Positions 23,434 to 31,706 of a stretch of DNA of 48,478 nucleotides are shown here, piece by piece. A model generated the notes under the pieces. The model ran no database searches. It was given only the letters and a program-made list of their open reading frames with translations, and was not told where the DNA came from. The DNA lies in contig CAMVCZ010000022.1 of the NCBI GenBank assembly GCA_947166105.1, positions 1-48,478 on the forward strand, given 5' to 3'. The DNA is from an uncultured Bacteroidales bacterium. GTDB taxonomy: Bacteria; Bacteroidota; Bacteroidia; Bacteroidales; F082. The translations under genes and the position numbers were made by a program. Every line of letters begins with the position of its first letter. Position 1 is the stretch's first letter.

Positions 23434-24399
23434 ATGTTTAGAAAATCTACCATTTTTGCTCTTGCGGTTTTCTGTTTCGCCTTTGCTTCATGCAACAAAT
23501 TTGAAGGCTCGCAAACGGTGCCCGCCTATATCCATATCGACCAAATTTCGGTTGACCCAGCGACCGATTACTCCGTTTATGGCGCTCCAACCCACAAAAT
23601 CACCGAAGCTTGGGTGTATGTGGATGACCAAATCATTGGCTGCTACGAACTTCCGGCCACATTCCCCGTCTTAAAAAACGGGCCGCATAAGGTGGCCGTC
23701 TATGGCGGCATCAAGGTGGATGGCCGCACAGGTGCCTATTCCACTTATCCTTTCTACAAGCCTACGGTCTACCAAAGCCTGAACCTTGTGGAGGACAGCA
23801 TCATCAACCTGAATCCAGTGGTCAATTATTATTCCCACGACGAAGGCACCACCGTGGCTTGGTTGGAGGATTTCGAAAACGCGAACAGCTTGGTTGCGGA
23901 GCCGGGAAGCGACACAAGCATCATCCGCATCAGCGGCAACGAGGCATGGAATTCGCCAGTTTGCTCCGTCGCCTCGTTCTTTTCGGGCAAGGTGGAATTG
24001 CCGCCCGACTCGTTGGATTTCACGGTGAGCACTGCCACCGAGTTCGATTTCTACAAAAACATGAACGGCGTATATTGTATGCTTGAGATGGACTACTGCT
24101 GCAACGATACCTTTTTTGTCGGCGTGAAGTATTTCAAAGACTTTCATCTCACCACTTGGCCGCTTATCAAGGTGACACCCACCGACAAGGAACACGACAA
24201 GCCGCAACGCTGGAACAAGATTTACATCAATATCGGCCCGACGATGAACAACAACTACACCGCCGACTATTTCAAAGTCTATTTCACTTCCGATTTGACC
24301 ACCAGTGTCGATACCACCTATGGCCATTACTATCACCCCATCAACGAAAGGCGTTATTATTATTTCGACAATCTGAAACTGCTTTACCGTAAGTTATGA
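23434..24399 (+). CDS. Hypothetical lipoprotein
   Basis: A 321-residue secreted lipoprotein of no recognised function. The signal peptide ends in a lipobox Cys (FCFAFASCNKFEG). The mature protein is beta-rich, starting VPAYIHIDQISVDP and containing an EAWVYVDDQIIGCYELP segment reminiscent of surface carbohydrate-associated lipoproteins of Bacteroidales, with a later portion (about 150-320) that ends in YYYFDNLKLLYRKL, like a jelly-roll carbohydrate-binding module. Its stop overlaps the start of the sugar transferase gene by 4 bases (ATGA), so both are translated from one message, which is an unusual pairing. It starts 53 bases after the dehydrogenase gene. Confidence 0.8.
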   Translation: MFRKSTIFALAVFCFAFASCNKFEGSQTVPAYIHIDQISVDPATDYSVYGAPTHKITEAWVYVDDQIIGCYELPATFPVLKNGPHKVAVYGGIKVDGRTGAYSTYPFYKPTVYQSLNLVEDSIINLNPVVNYYSHDEGTTVAWLEDFENANSLVAEPGSDTSIIRISGNEAWNSPVCSVASFFSGKVELPPDSLDFTVSTATEFDFYKNMNGVYCMLEMDYCCNDTFFVGVKYFKDFHLTTWPLIKVTPTDKEHDKPQRWNKIYINIGPTMNNNYTADYFKVYFTSDLTTSVDTTYGHYYHPINERRYYYFDNLKLLYRKL

Positions 24400-25820
24400 A
24401 CAAGAAAAAGCTGGCTTGCGTTTATTTCTTCGTCGATTGGATTGCTTCCATTCTGGCGTGGACGCTGTTCTATTTCTTCCGCAAGGCGCACGAAGACCTC
24501 TATATCAATTATTGGGACCGCGTCACCAATTCGTTCAATACGCCCAGTTTCTGGATTGGCATCGTCTTCATCCCCATTTGTTGGCTCATCCTTCATGCCG
24601 TCACGGGAGCTTACGAGAAAGTCTATTACAAATCGCGCCTGAAAGAATTGGGACAGACCTTTTTTATCACCCTCTTGGGCGTGGTTGTCCTGTTTTTCGT
24701 GGTCATCCTTGACGATGAGGTTACTACCTATAAGTCTTATTACCAGTCGTTCATCGCTCTTTTCGTTTTCCAGTTCCTGATGACTTACATTCCGCGCCTC
24801 CTCATCACCACAACGGTGATTTCGAGGATTAGGAGCAAGAAAATCGGGTTCAACACACTCATTGTGGGCAGCAACGACAACGCTTGTGCCATCTTCAAGG
24901 AGATTGAGGAGGAGGTGAAACCTTCAGGAAGGCGTGTCATCGGGTTTTTGAATGTCTACGACAAGAAGGAATACAAATTGGGTGAATTTCTGCCCCATCT
25001 CGGCTCGTATCACGACATCGAGCGCATCGTGAAGGAACAAAATGTGGAGGAGGTCATCATCGCCATTGAACGTTCCGAGATTGAAACAATGAAAGTGCTG
25101 CTCACGGTTGTCGACTCGACCGAAGCCAACGTGAAAATCATCCCCGCCATGCAGGATTTGGTGTTTGGTACGGTAAAGCAGTCGGCCATTTGGCAGGCAC
25201 CTTTGGTACAGGTCACACCCGAACTGATGCCCGTTTGGCAAAGGGTGGTCAAACGGGTTTTCGATGTTGTTGCCTCCATCTTCGCTCTCATTATCCTTTC
25301 GCCAGTGTTTTTGGCCTGCGCCATCATCGTGAAGGCCACCTCGAAAGGGCCTGTCTTTTATGTGCAAGAGCGCATTGGCAAGGGCGGCAAGCCATTCAAA
25401 ATGGCCAAGTTCCGCAGCATGAGGGTGGATGCCGAATCGAGCGGCACGCCTATGCTTTCGAGCGACGACGACCCGCGCATCACCAAGTTCGGCAAGTTCA
25501 TGCGCAAGGTGCGCTTGGACGAGATTCCGCAATTCTGGACCGTACTGAAGGGCGACATGTCGATAGTGGGCTATCGTCCTGAACGTCAGTATTTCATCGA
25601 CAAAATCATGGAAAGGGCACCTTATTATCGCCTATTGCTGAAGGTGAAACCTGGCATCACCAGTTGGGGCGAGGTGAAATACGGTTATGCCGAAAATGTC
25701 GATGAAATGGTGGAACGCCTGAAATACGATGTGCTCTATATTGAGAATGTGAACCTCGCACTCGACATCAAGATTTTGATTTACACGGTTTTAATCGTTA
25801 TCCAAGGGCGCGGAAAATAA
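24396..25820 (+). CDS. Polyprenyl-phosphate sugar phosphotransferase (exopolysaccharide initiation)
   Basis: Initiates surface-polysaccharide synthesis by transferring a sugar-1-phosphate from a nucleotide sugar to undecaprenyl phosphate at the inner membrane. The 474-residue protein has four or five N-terminal TM helices (to about 150), a cytoplasmic Rossmann-like region (NTLIVGSNDNACAIFKEI), then a membrane re-entrant helix and the catalytic bacterial sugar transferase domain (about 285-474) with KRVFDVVASIFALIILSPVF, KFRSMRVDAES, RLDEIPQFW and the MSIVGYRPER motif. It resembles WbaP/CpsE-type enzymes; the sugar cannot be told. It would provide substrate for export by one of the two Wza/Wzc sets in the window. 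It converges with the AAA gene, 6 bases apart. Confidence 0.93.
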   Translation: MNKKKLACVYFFVDWIASILAWTLFYFFRKAHEDLYINYWDRVTNSFNTPSFWIGIVFIPICWLILHAVTGAYEKVYYKSRLKELGQTFFITLLGVVVLFFVVILDDEVTTYKSYYQSFIALFVFQFLMTYIPRLLITTTVISRIRSKKIGFNTLIVGSNDNACAIFKEIEEEVKPSGRRVIGFLNVYDKKEYKLGEFLPHLGSYHDIERIVKEQNVEEVIIAIERSEIETMKVLLTVVDSTEANVKIIPAMQDLVFGTVKQSAIWQAPLVQVTPELMPVWQRVVKRVFDVVASIFALIILSPVFLACAIIVKATSKGPVFYVQERIGKGGKPFKMAKFRSMRVDAESSGTPMLSSDDDPRITKFGKFMRKVRLDEIPQFWTVLKGDMSIVGYRPERQYFIDKIMERAPYYRLLLKVKPGITSWGEVKYGYAENVDEMVERLKYDVLYIENVNLALDIKILIYTVLIVIQGRGK

Positions 25821-25826
25821 GAAACC

Positions 25827-27410
25827 TCATTCTTTCTCCACTATCCAATCCGACACCGTCTTGGTTTCTTGCGAGAAAGCGATACCTATTTTAATAATAG
25901 GCTTGCCTTCGGCTTGGTAAGGAATCGCATAATCCTTCGTGTTGATTTGTTCGAGAGCCTCTTGTGCCGTGCCGCGCATTTTCAGTTCCATCACATAGAC
26001 CGCATCGCGCATGAAGACCACCACATCCGTCCGACCCCGCGCCACCTTCACCTGTGTAAATGTGCGGCAATTGAAGATGGAAAATACTACATAGGTCAAC
26101 ACCTCATAGTAGGCTTCATACTTGGTGATGTCGTCCAAATCCTTCTCGCCGAAGTCGAGGTAAGGGATTGAGGCAAAATAGGCTTGCATGGCTTTCAATG
26201 CAGCTTCGATGTCATGCTCAAGAAGGGATGCGTAGAAATTGCCGGCAAATCCACGAGCGTCTTGGTTGAGGTTCATCATGCGGCTCATGAAGTTTTCCAT
26301 GAAACCAACTTTCACTTCAGCGTTGGGGAAATCCAATGTGAAGAGGTCGCGGTTGAAATCATAGCCTTTGATGGTGAGGTAGCCCGCCTGATAGAGCAAG
26401 GGCAAGGCAGAGGTCATGCCCTCGGTGGGCACATCGAATTGCGTCGACGGCACCTTGAGTTGCTCCAGTTCCAGCAAATTCGTGTTGAAGCGTTTCATCG
26501 ACTCGAAAAGGAAAGTGGGCGTTCCGCTGGAGAACCAGTAATAATCAAGGTCTTTCATCTTGAAGGCATTCACCAAACTGTAAGGATTGAAAATGTCCTT
26601 GGAGTCTTTTCCGAAATGATACCCGTCATATTGTTGCTTCAGCATACCGATCATTTCCTCTTTGGAGCAATGGTATCTATCGGCGAGCAGTTGGATATCA
26701 GGGTCGAAAACGGTCAACATCTCATCCTTGGTAATGCCGCAAAGGGCGGTGTATTCTGGATCCATTGAAATGTTGGTCAAGTTGTTCAGCGTGGAGAAAA
26801 TGCTCAATTGGCTGAACTTGGTGATGCCCGTGATGAACACGAACTGCTCATCGGCATCGCAGGCTTTTACTACCTGATAGAACTCCTGCATGATGCGCCG
26901 CACCTCGGTCAAATGTTCTGGCTTGTGGAGATAATCAAGCAGGGGGGCATCGTATTCGTCCAAAATGACTACTGCCTTCAAACCGGTTTTCTCATGTACT
27001 TGCTGAATCAGATCCTTGAAACGTTTGCCAGGCGAGCCTTCGGTCTTTTCCCATTTGTAGCGTCGCTCATGCATGTCCAACTGGCTATGCAATTCGTCAA
27101 CAATCTGCTTCATTTCCCACTTGTTCTTACATAGGCTCATGTCGAAATGCAGTACAGGATATTGTTTCCAGTCTTTCTCCAACTCGGCGATGGCCAAACC
27201 TTCAAACAAGTCCTTCCTGCCTTGGAAGTAATATTTCAAGGTGCTGCAAAGCAGGCTCTTGCCAAACCTTCGTGGACGACTAAGGAAAACGAATCGAGAT
27301 TCCTTGGTCAGTCTATAAATTAGGTCGGTTTTGTCTACATAGATGCGTCCGTCTTGTCTGACATTTTCAAAATCGGCGATGCCAGCGGTGTAGAGTCTCA
27401 TGGGTAGCAT
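25827..27410 (-). CDS. AAA-ATPase-like/PD-(D/E)XK nuclease-like protein
   Basis: A 527-residue protein of a family often found in many copies in Bacteroidota genomes and of unknown role. The N-terminal domain (AAA-ATPase-like, about 1-220) has YVDKTDLIYRL and the family Walker A SRPRRFGKSLL, then a Walker B VVILDEYDAPLLDYL. The C-terminal domain shows a PD-(D/E)XK pattern: GRTDVVV with Asp462, then Glu475-Leu-Lys477 in YVMELKMRG. It could be a defence- or mobile-element-related ATPase-nuclease, but that is inference. An alternative start is the ATG three codons in. It has its own candidate promoter and convergent/isolated placement, typical of insertion as a single gene. Confidence 0.88.
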   Translation of the reverse strand: MLPMRLYTAGIADFENVRQDGRIYVDKTDLIYRLTKESRFVFLSRPRRFGKSLLCSTLKYYFQGRKDLFEGLAIAELEKDWKQYPVLHFDMSLCKNKWEMKQIVDELHSQLDMHERRYKWEKTEGSPGKRFKDLIQQVHEKTGLKAVVILDEYDAPLLDYLHKPEHLTEVRRIMQEFYQVVKACDADEQFVFITGITKFSQLSIFSTLNNLTNISMDPEYTALCGITKDEMLTVFDPDIQLLADRYHCSKEEMIGMLKQQYDGYHFGKDSKDIFNPYSLVNAFKMKDLDYYWFSSGTPTFLFESMKRFNTNLLELEQLKVPSTQFDVPTEGMTSALPLLYQAGYLTIKGYDFNRDLFTLDFPNAEVKVGFMENFMSRMMNLNQDARGFAGNFYASLLEHDIEAALKAMQAYFASIPYLDFGEKDLDDITKYEAYYEVLTYVVFSIFNCRTFTQVKVARGRTDVVVFMRDAVYVMELKMRGTAQEALEQINTKDYAIPYQAEGKPIIKIGIAFSQETKTVSDWIVEKE

Positions 27411-27432
27411 GGTGAAACAGGTTTTTACGCTG

Positions 27433-27440
27433 CAAAATTA
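27433..27440 (-). promoter_or_regulatory. Candidate -7 box of the AAA-ATPase/nuclease gene
   Basis: Reads TAATTTTG on the minus strand, an exact TAnnTTTG match 23 bases upstream of the start codon. Confidence 0.45.
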
Positions 27441-27470
27441 GCATTTTTCCTTTTTACCATGCGAGATACG

Positions 27471-27495
27471 AAAAAAAACCTGCTGGTCGCAGGTT
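27471..27495 (-). terminator. Rho-independent terminator of the DUF4294 gene
   Basis: On the minus strand AACCTGC, a 5-base loop, GCAGGTT and then a run of eight or more T (counting the stem end) form a classic hairpin with U-tail. Arms are 27489-27495 and 27477-27483. The first base of the stem overlaps the stop codon of the gene at 27495. Confidence 0.8.
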
Positions 27496-28166
27496 CAAAT
27501 CACCCCGCGCTCCAGCAGGGTCATAATTGTTTCGATTTGGTCGTCTTCGGGGTTGTTGTGCGGGTCGTATTCCGTCTTCAGGTTGTAGCCCCAAAGCCGA
27601 GCAAAGCCTTGGTAGAAGAAAGCGCGCACCTTGCCACGCAGTTCTTGGACAACTTGGTAGGAAGTATTGCCCGTTTCGCGGTCGATGAGGCGGATGAGGA
27701 TAAGGCCTTGCGAAATGGTCAGGTCTTTCAATTCGGCAGTGTATTGGTCGGTGATTTCCTTCTCGGCCTGCCGCATCAGGCGGTTGCGTTCCACTTTGTC
27801 AGTTACATGGGCCAAAACCGAGTCATATTCCTGCATCTTCGCGCCAGCGAGTTTGGCGTAAGGATACACCTTTTTCACATTGCTGGCCAATCGGCGGCCT
27901 TGGCGCGTATCGGTAATTTGGAGGTAACGTTGCATCAAGTCGATGTCAACTTCAGGCAGGTAGACGATTAAAGTAGTGTCGCCGTTCTCCTCGATGCGGC
28001 CATAAACCACTGTGCCTGTGATAGGCTCGGAAGTGTTGCTGAAATCAACCACACTCGATTTGGGTGCTGTCCGACTAATGGTGTAGGTTTTGGTTTTGCC
28101 CAACATTTGGGCAAACCCCGAAAAGGTCATCAGGACAATCAATGCGGTTAAGGCTACTTTTTTCAT
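27495..28166 (-). CDS. DUF4294 domain-containing secreted protein
   Basis: A 223-residue protein with an N-terminal signal peptide (KVALTALIVLMTFSGFAQ) without lipobox, so probably periplasmic. The body matches the Bacteroidota-specific DUF4294 family: TGTVVYGRIEENGDTTLIVYLPEV (shown here in part), then VKKVYPYAKLAGAKMQEYDS, QAEKEITDQYTAELKDLTISQG-like helices and LIRLIDRETGNTSYQVVQEL. Members are of unknown function and commonly sit near housekeeping genes. A hairpin terminator overlaps its stop codon, so it is probably a single-gene unit. It is divergent from pfkA. Confidence 0.82.
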   Translation of the reverse strand: MKKVALTALIVLMTFSGFAQMLGKTKTYTISRTAPKSSVVDFSNTSEPITGTVVYGRIEENGDTTLIVYLPEVDIDLMQRYLQITDTRQGRRLASNVKKVYPYAKLAGAKMQEYDSVLAHVTDKVERNRLMRQAEKEITDQYTAELKDLTISQGLILIRLIDRETGNTSYQVVQELRGKVRAFFYQGFARLWGYNLKTEYDPHNNPEDDQIETIMTLLERGVI

Positions 28167-28250
28167 GGCGCAGATGTTTTTTAAAGTTTAACGCCCAAAC
28201 AATAGCAAGTATTGTGCCAAACTGTTTTTTCTGCTTTCATTACTTTTTTG

Positions 28251-28258
28251 TATTTTTG
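28251..28258 (+). promoter_or_regulatory. Candidate -7 box of pfkA
   Basis: TATTTTTG, 28 bases before the pfkA ATG, matches TAnnTTTG. Confidence 0.45.
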
Positions 28259-28286
28259 CATTTTCAAACCTTGAACTCACAATAAT

Positions 28287-29381
28287 ATGAAAAGACTATT
28301 AGTCCTTACCGGTGGCGGCGATTGCCCTGGCCTCAATGCCGTGCTCCGCGCCATCGTCAAGAGAGCCGCCCAAGAAAAAGATTGGGAGGTTTTAGGTAGC
28401 ATCCAAGCCTACAATGGCATCCTTTGGGAGCCTACCGAAGTCGTCAGGTTGACGCCAGAGTCCGTGCGCGGCATCCATTTCCGTGGCGGCACCATCATCG
28501 AAACCACCAACAAAGGCGGCCCGTTCAACTGGCCGATCAAAAATGCCGACGGCACTTGGAGTACCGTGGATCGCTCGGACGAAATGCTCCGCAAACTGCA
28601 ATATATGGGCATCGACGCGGTCATCAGTATCGGCGGCGACGGCTCGCAGCGCATCTCGCAGAAACTCTACGAGAAAGGCCTGAACATCATCGGCGTGCCC
28701 AAGACCATCGACAACGACCTCTCCTCAACGGAATGTACCTTCGGCTTCCAGACCGCCGTGCAGATTGCAACCGAGGCCGTCGATAAACTTGTTACTACGG
28801 CGGCTTCACACAACCGTGTTTTCGTCCTCGAAGTGATGGGGCGCGATGCGGGCTGGATTGCTTTGCACTCCGCCATTGCTGGAGGTGCCGAGGTTTGCCT
28901 CCTGCCCGAATTTCCTTATGACATCAATGTAGTGAAGGCCAGATTGGAGCAACGCTTCAACCACGACCGTGGCTTTGCCGTGGTGGTGGCTTCGGAAGGC
29001 GCACGCCCGAAAGACGGCCAGCAGGTGTTTGAAATCAGCAAAGAAGTCGGCTACGAAAACAAGAAATTGGGCGGCATTGGTCGGCGTTTCATCGAGGAGA
29101 TGAAGGCTGCGGGCTTCACCCACGACATGCGCGAAACCACTCTCGGCCATTTGCAACGTGGCGGCGTGCCAATCGCATACGACCGCGTTTTGTCGGCTGA
29201 GTTTGGTGTAAAGGCTTTCGAGATGGTGCTCAATGGACAGTTCGGCCAGATGGTGTCTTATCATCATCCTGACATTGTGGCCGTTTCGCTCAAGGAAGCC
29301 GTCGCCCAGCCTAACCTCGTCACTCTCGACAGCGACTTGGTTCGCACTGCGCAAGGATTGAATATTTCTTTGGGAATCTGA
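28287..29381 (+). CDS. pfkA: 6-phosphofructokinase, group III-like
   Basis: Phosphorylates fructose 6-phosphate in glycolysis; 364 residues, longer than E. coli PfkA (320) and typical of group III enzymes. Start GGGDCPGLNAVLRA binds the phosphoryl donor; IGGDGS (115-120) and PKTIDNDL (138-145) form the active site, with Asp142 the expected base, followed by VMGRDAGWIAL. Donor specificity in the family depends on two positions: E. coli Gly104 and Gly124 favour ATP, Asp104 and Lys124 favour pyrophosphate. Here they are Gly119 and Lys139, a hybrid seen in some ATP-dependent enzymes of pyrophosphate-type ancestry. ATP is the likelier donor, but pyrophosphate use cannot be excluded from sequence. 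Confidence 0.93.
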   Translation: MKRLLVLTGGGDCPGLNAVLRAIVKRAAQEKDWEVLGSIQAYNGILWEPTEVVRLTPESVRGIHFRGGTIIETTNKGGPFNWPIKNADGTWSTVDRSDEMLRKLQYMGIDAVISIGGDGSQRISQKLYEKGLNIIGVPKTIDNDLSSTECTFGFQTAVQIATEAVDKLVTTAASHNRVFVLEVMGRDAGWIALHSAIAGGAEVCLLPEFPYDINVVKARLEQRFNHDRGFAVVVASEGARPKDGQQVFEISKEVGYENKKLGGIGRRFIEEMKAAGFTHDMRETTLGHLQRGGVPIAYDRVLSAEFGVKAFEMVLNGQFGQMVSYHHPDIVAVSLKEAVAQPNLVTLDSDLVRTAQGLNISLGI

Positions 29382-29387
29382 TAAAGA

Positions 29388-29439
29388 AACTACGAATTAC
29401 ACGAATAAAACATTAGTTAATTTCGTGTAATTCGTAGTT
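29388..29439. repeat. 18-bp inverted repeat between pfkA and comB
   Basis: AACTACGAATTACACGAA (29388-29405) pairs perfectly with TTCGTGTAATTCGTAGTT (29422-29439) around a 16-base loop. It starts 7 bases after the pfkA stop and may serve as a bidirectional terminator. The sequence resembles a palindrome widely scattered in Bacteroidales genomes; copies elsewhere could not be checked. Confidence 0.75.
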
Positions 29440-29453
29440 AAAAATGTCGCACA

Positions 29454-30182
29454 ATGTACATTAGTGTCATCCCCACTGCCCAACAAGCCCAAGGCATCAA
29501 TTTCAGCGGGCAAACTGCCGTAGTGATTGATGTCTTGCGGGCGACGAGCGTCATTACAACAGCCTTGGAAAACGGGGCACGAGAGGTTATTCCCGTGAAA
29601 ACCGTCGAGGAGGCGCAAAACCTTTATGCGCAATGCGACACAGCCAAAACCCTTCGCGGCGGCGAGCGCAACGCCTTGAAAATCGAGGGCTTCAACCTTT
29701 CCAACTCGCCTTTGGAGTACAAGAAAAAGGTGGTTGAAGGCAAGACCCTCATCCTGACTACCACCAACGGCACCAACGCCATTAATAATATAATAGGTGC
29801 GGACGAGGTGGTTTTGGCCTGTTTCAGGAACGGAGCGGCTGTGGTGGAACACATTGTAGGGCTGTCACACCGTGGCAGCTGCGATATTGCAATAGTCTGC
29901 GCAGGCACCGAAAGCCATTTTTCCTTGGACGACGGCCTCTGCGCCGGAATGATTATCGAATTGCTGAAACAGCAAACCGAAGTTAAAACGGATGATTTAG
30001 GCTTGTTACTGCACCGATTCTACAACGAAAGCAAAGACAATTTATTTGGCGCTCTTTCTGGTTGTTATCATCTGAAAAGACTGTTCATGTTAGGATTTTA
30101 CGATGACATCAAGTTCTGTTTGGAAACGAATTGCGTACAGACTGTACCTGTTTTAAAAGACGGCAAAATCGTGAGGAAATAG
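29454..30182 (+). CDS. 2-phosphosulfolactate phosphatase (ComB)-like protein
   Basis: A 242-residue member of the ComB family of Mg-dependent phosphatases, named for the coenzyme M pathway of methanogens; bacterial members have undetermined substrates. Conserved segments: TAVVIDVLRATSVITTAL (about 22-39), LRGGERNALKIEGFNLSNSP (about 66-85, the metal/phosphate region), TTTNGTNAI and CAGTESHFSLDD. There is no other coenzyme M or sulfolactate gene in the window. ATG 29454 is preferred to 29444, which is in another frame. The next gene (rnhA) starts 1 base after the stop, so the two are cotranscribed. Confidence 0.88.
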   Translation: MYISVIPTAQQAQGINFSGQTAVVIDVLRATSVITTALENGAREVIPVKTVEEAQNLYAQCDTAKTLRGGERNALKIEGFNLSNSPLEYKKKVVEGKTLILTTTNGTNAINNIIGADEVVLACFRNGAAVVEHIVGLSHRGSCDIAIVCAGTESHFSLDDGLCAGMIIELLKQQTEVKTDDLGLLLHRFYNESKDNLFGALSGCYHLKRLFMLGFYDDIKFCLETNCVQTVPVLKDGKIVRK

Positions 30183-30183
30183 C

Positions 30184-30825
30184 ATGGCAAAGAATAAATA
30201 CTACGTCGTTTGGAGCGGTCGCACCCCTGGAATCTATAGCGATTGGGAGGTTTGCAAGCGCGAAATCTTGGGCTGCAAGGATGCCAAATACAAAGGTTTC
30301 CCCGACCGCTTGAGTGCGGAAACGGCTTTCAGGGAGGGTCCAGACAAATATTGGGGCAAGGATGTTGCTCCCTTGATTGACCTTTCGACCGTCAATGAGA
30401 AGCCCATCAGTCCAGCCATCGCTGTGGATGCGGCCTGCGCGGGCAATCCGGGCAAGATGGAGTATCAGGGTGTGTTCGTGGATTTCGGCACGCAACCGCC
30501 GACAACCTCGAACTTGTTCAAAAGTCAAGTCTTCCCTAATGGCACCAACAATATCGGGGAGTTTTTGGCTATCGTCCATGCGCTGGCCTTGCAGAAAAAA
30601 CACGGCTGGAAATACCCGATTTACAGCGATTCGGTCAATGCGCAACTTTGGATTCGGCAGAAGAAATGCAAGACCAAACTGCAACGCAACGCCAAAAACG
30701 ACTACCTTTTCCAACTCGTTGAGCGTGCCGAGAATTGGCTGAACAACAATGCCATCGAGGTGCCGATTTTGAAATGGAAAACGGAATTTTGGGGCGAAAT
30801 TCCCGCCGACTACGGCAGGAAATAA
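30184..30825 (+). CDS. rnhA: Ribonuclease HI with N-terminal viroplasmin domain
   Basis: Cleaves RNA in RNA-DNA hybrids. A 213-residue protein with the hybrid-binding viroplasmin/Caulimovirus VI domain first (YYVVWSGRTPGIYSDWEVCK, about 6-25, through about 50), then the RNase H domain. The active-site acids are seen as Asp in AVDAACAGNPG, Glu in NNIGEFLAIVHAL, Asp in IYSDSVNAQLW and a last Asp in the C-terminal PADYGRK. This arrangement is usual in Bacteroidota. Just after the stop codon, a second copy of the final eight codons, differing only at third positions and in the stop, occurs at 30837-30860. Confidence 0.93.
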   Translation: MAKNKYYVVWSGRTPGIYSDWEVCKREILGCKDAKYKGFPDRLSAETAFREGPDKYWGKDVAPLIDLSTVNEKPISPAIAVDAACAGNPGKMEYQGVFVDFGTQPPTTSNLFKSQVFPNGTNNIGEFLAIVHALALQKKHGWKYPIYSDSVNAQLWIRQKKCKTKLQRNAKNDYLFQLVERAENWLNNNAIEVPILKWKTEFWGEIPADYGRK

Positions 30826-30860
30826 TATATTTATTTCCTGCTGATTACGGTAGGAAATGA
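30802..30860 (+). repeat. Diverged direct repeat of the rnhA 3' end
   Basis: Bases 30802-30825 encode PADYGRK-stop; bases 30837-30860 encode the same PADYGRK-stop. The two copies differ at 5 of 24 positions: four synonymous third-codon changes (CCC/CCT, GCC/GCT, GAC/GAT, GGC/GGT) and TAA versus TGA. Such a pattern is expected if the downstream copy is the tail of a homologous but diverged rnhA left by recombination. Confidence 0.7.
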
Positions 30861-30899
30861 AAATAATACTACTTTTACCGCCCGAAAACAAGATAGAAA

Positions 30900-31640
30900 A
30901 TGCTAAAGTTCGATTCATTTTATTTCCAATGTCCGCATTGCGAGGCTTGGCTCGAAGGTCGCAACCTGAAGGCCGAAATGGTGAATCAGGCTATCTTGTA
31001 TTCAGATGGTAAGGTGCTGAACGACAATTATATCACCACGCCGCAAAAGATGATTCTTTGCCCCTCGTGCGGACATGTCTTTTGGATTGAGCATCCTGTC
31101 GAGCCGTTGATTACATACGAAAAACCCGATGCAGAGGTCTATTCGTGGAACACTTGGCGCTTTTTCGGCATCAGTTTTTCGGACAACAAGGGCAAGTTGG
31201 CTCTGATTAATCACTACAAGACTTTCCTGAAGAAAAGCCACTACGAGCCGCGAAACGAGATTTATTTGCGCCGTTTCCTTTGGTGGGCCTACAACGACCT
31301 GCACCGCAACCACCAGCATGTGCGCCTGAAATACCTCCTCAACGGTTTCATGAGTTTCGGTGTGTGGCATTGCAACCGCAAGATGATTCTTGAGGGCGAA
31401 AAACTTTTCATCAAGAATTACAAGGACTTCACCGACAACCTGAAACGTCTTTTGGCCCTGCTCGAAAAGCACCCCGAGGAACAAATCGACCTTGAATTGC
31501 CTGAAATCTATCGCGAGTTGCGCCAATTCGACAAGGTGAAGGAACTGCTTGAGCAAACGGGCAGCCGCACTTACTTCACCAGCGAAATGCTCCGCCACGC
31601 GAAATGGAAAGACGCTCGGGTGTTTATGGTTTCGGGATAA
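30900..31640 (+). CDS. Hypothetical zinc-ribbon protein
   Basis: No function is recognised. The 246-residue product carries an N-terminal zinc ribbon: Cys11-Pro-His-Cys14 and Cys54-Pro-Ser-Cys57 spaced by about 40 residues. The rest is alpha-helical, with tetratricopeptide-like character (RRFLWWAYNDLHRNHQHV, then PEEQIDLELPEIYRELRQFD), reminiscent of DUF2225-type proteins, but I cannot assign it to one. There is no signal peptide, so it should be cytoplasmic. It is 75 bases downstream of rnhA and 67 bases upstream of ileS, which has its own promoter-like box. Confidence 0.75.
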   Translation: MLKFDSFYFQCPHCEAWLEGRNLKAEMVNQAILYSDGKVLNDNYITTPQKMILCPSCGHVFWIEHPVEPLITYEKPDAEVYSWNTWRFFGISFSDNKGKLALINHYKTFLKKSHYEPRNEIYLRRFLWWAYNDLHRNHQHVRLKYLLNGFMSFGVWHCNRKMILEGEKLFIKNYKDFTDNLKRLLALLEKHPEEQIDLELPEIYRELRQFDKVKELLEQTGSRTYFTSEMLRHAKWKDARVFMVSG

Positions 31641-31672
31641 AGTTTTTTTATCACGCTTTCATTAAGATTTCG

Positions 31673-31680
31673 TATTTTTG
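31673..31680 (+). promoter_or_regulatory. Candidate -7 box of ileS
   Basis: TATTTTTG, 26 bases before the ileS ATG, an exact TAnnTTTG match. No T-box or other leader structure can fit in the short leader. Confidence 0.45.
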
Positions 31681-31706
31681 CGCCTTAATTTAGGATTCAT
31701 AGTATT

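Noticed and set aside
31640..31706. Possible T-box leader upstream of ileS
   Set aside because: The interval is 66 bases with a -7 box 26 bases from the start codon, leaving no room for a T-box; such leaders are also not expected in this phylum.
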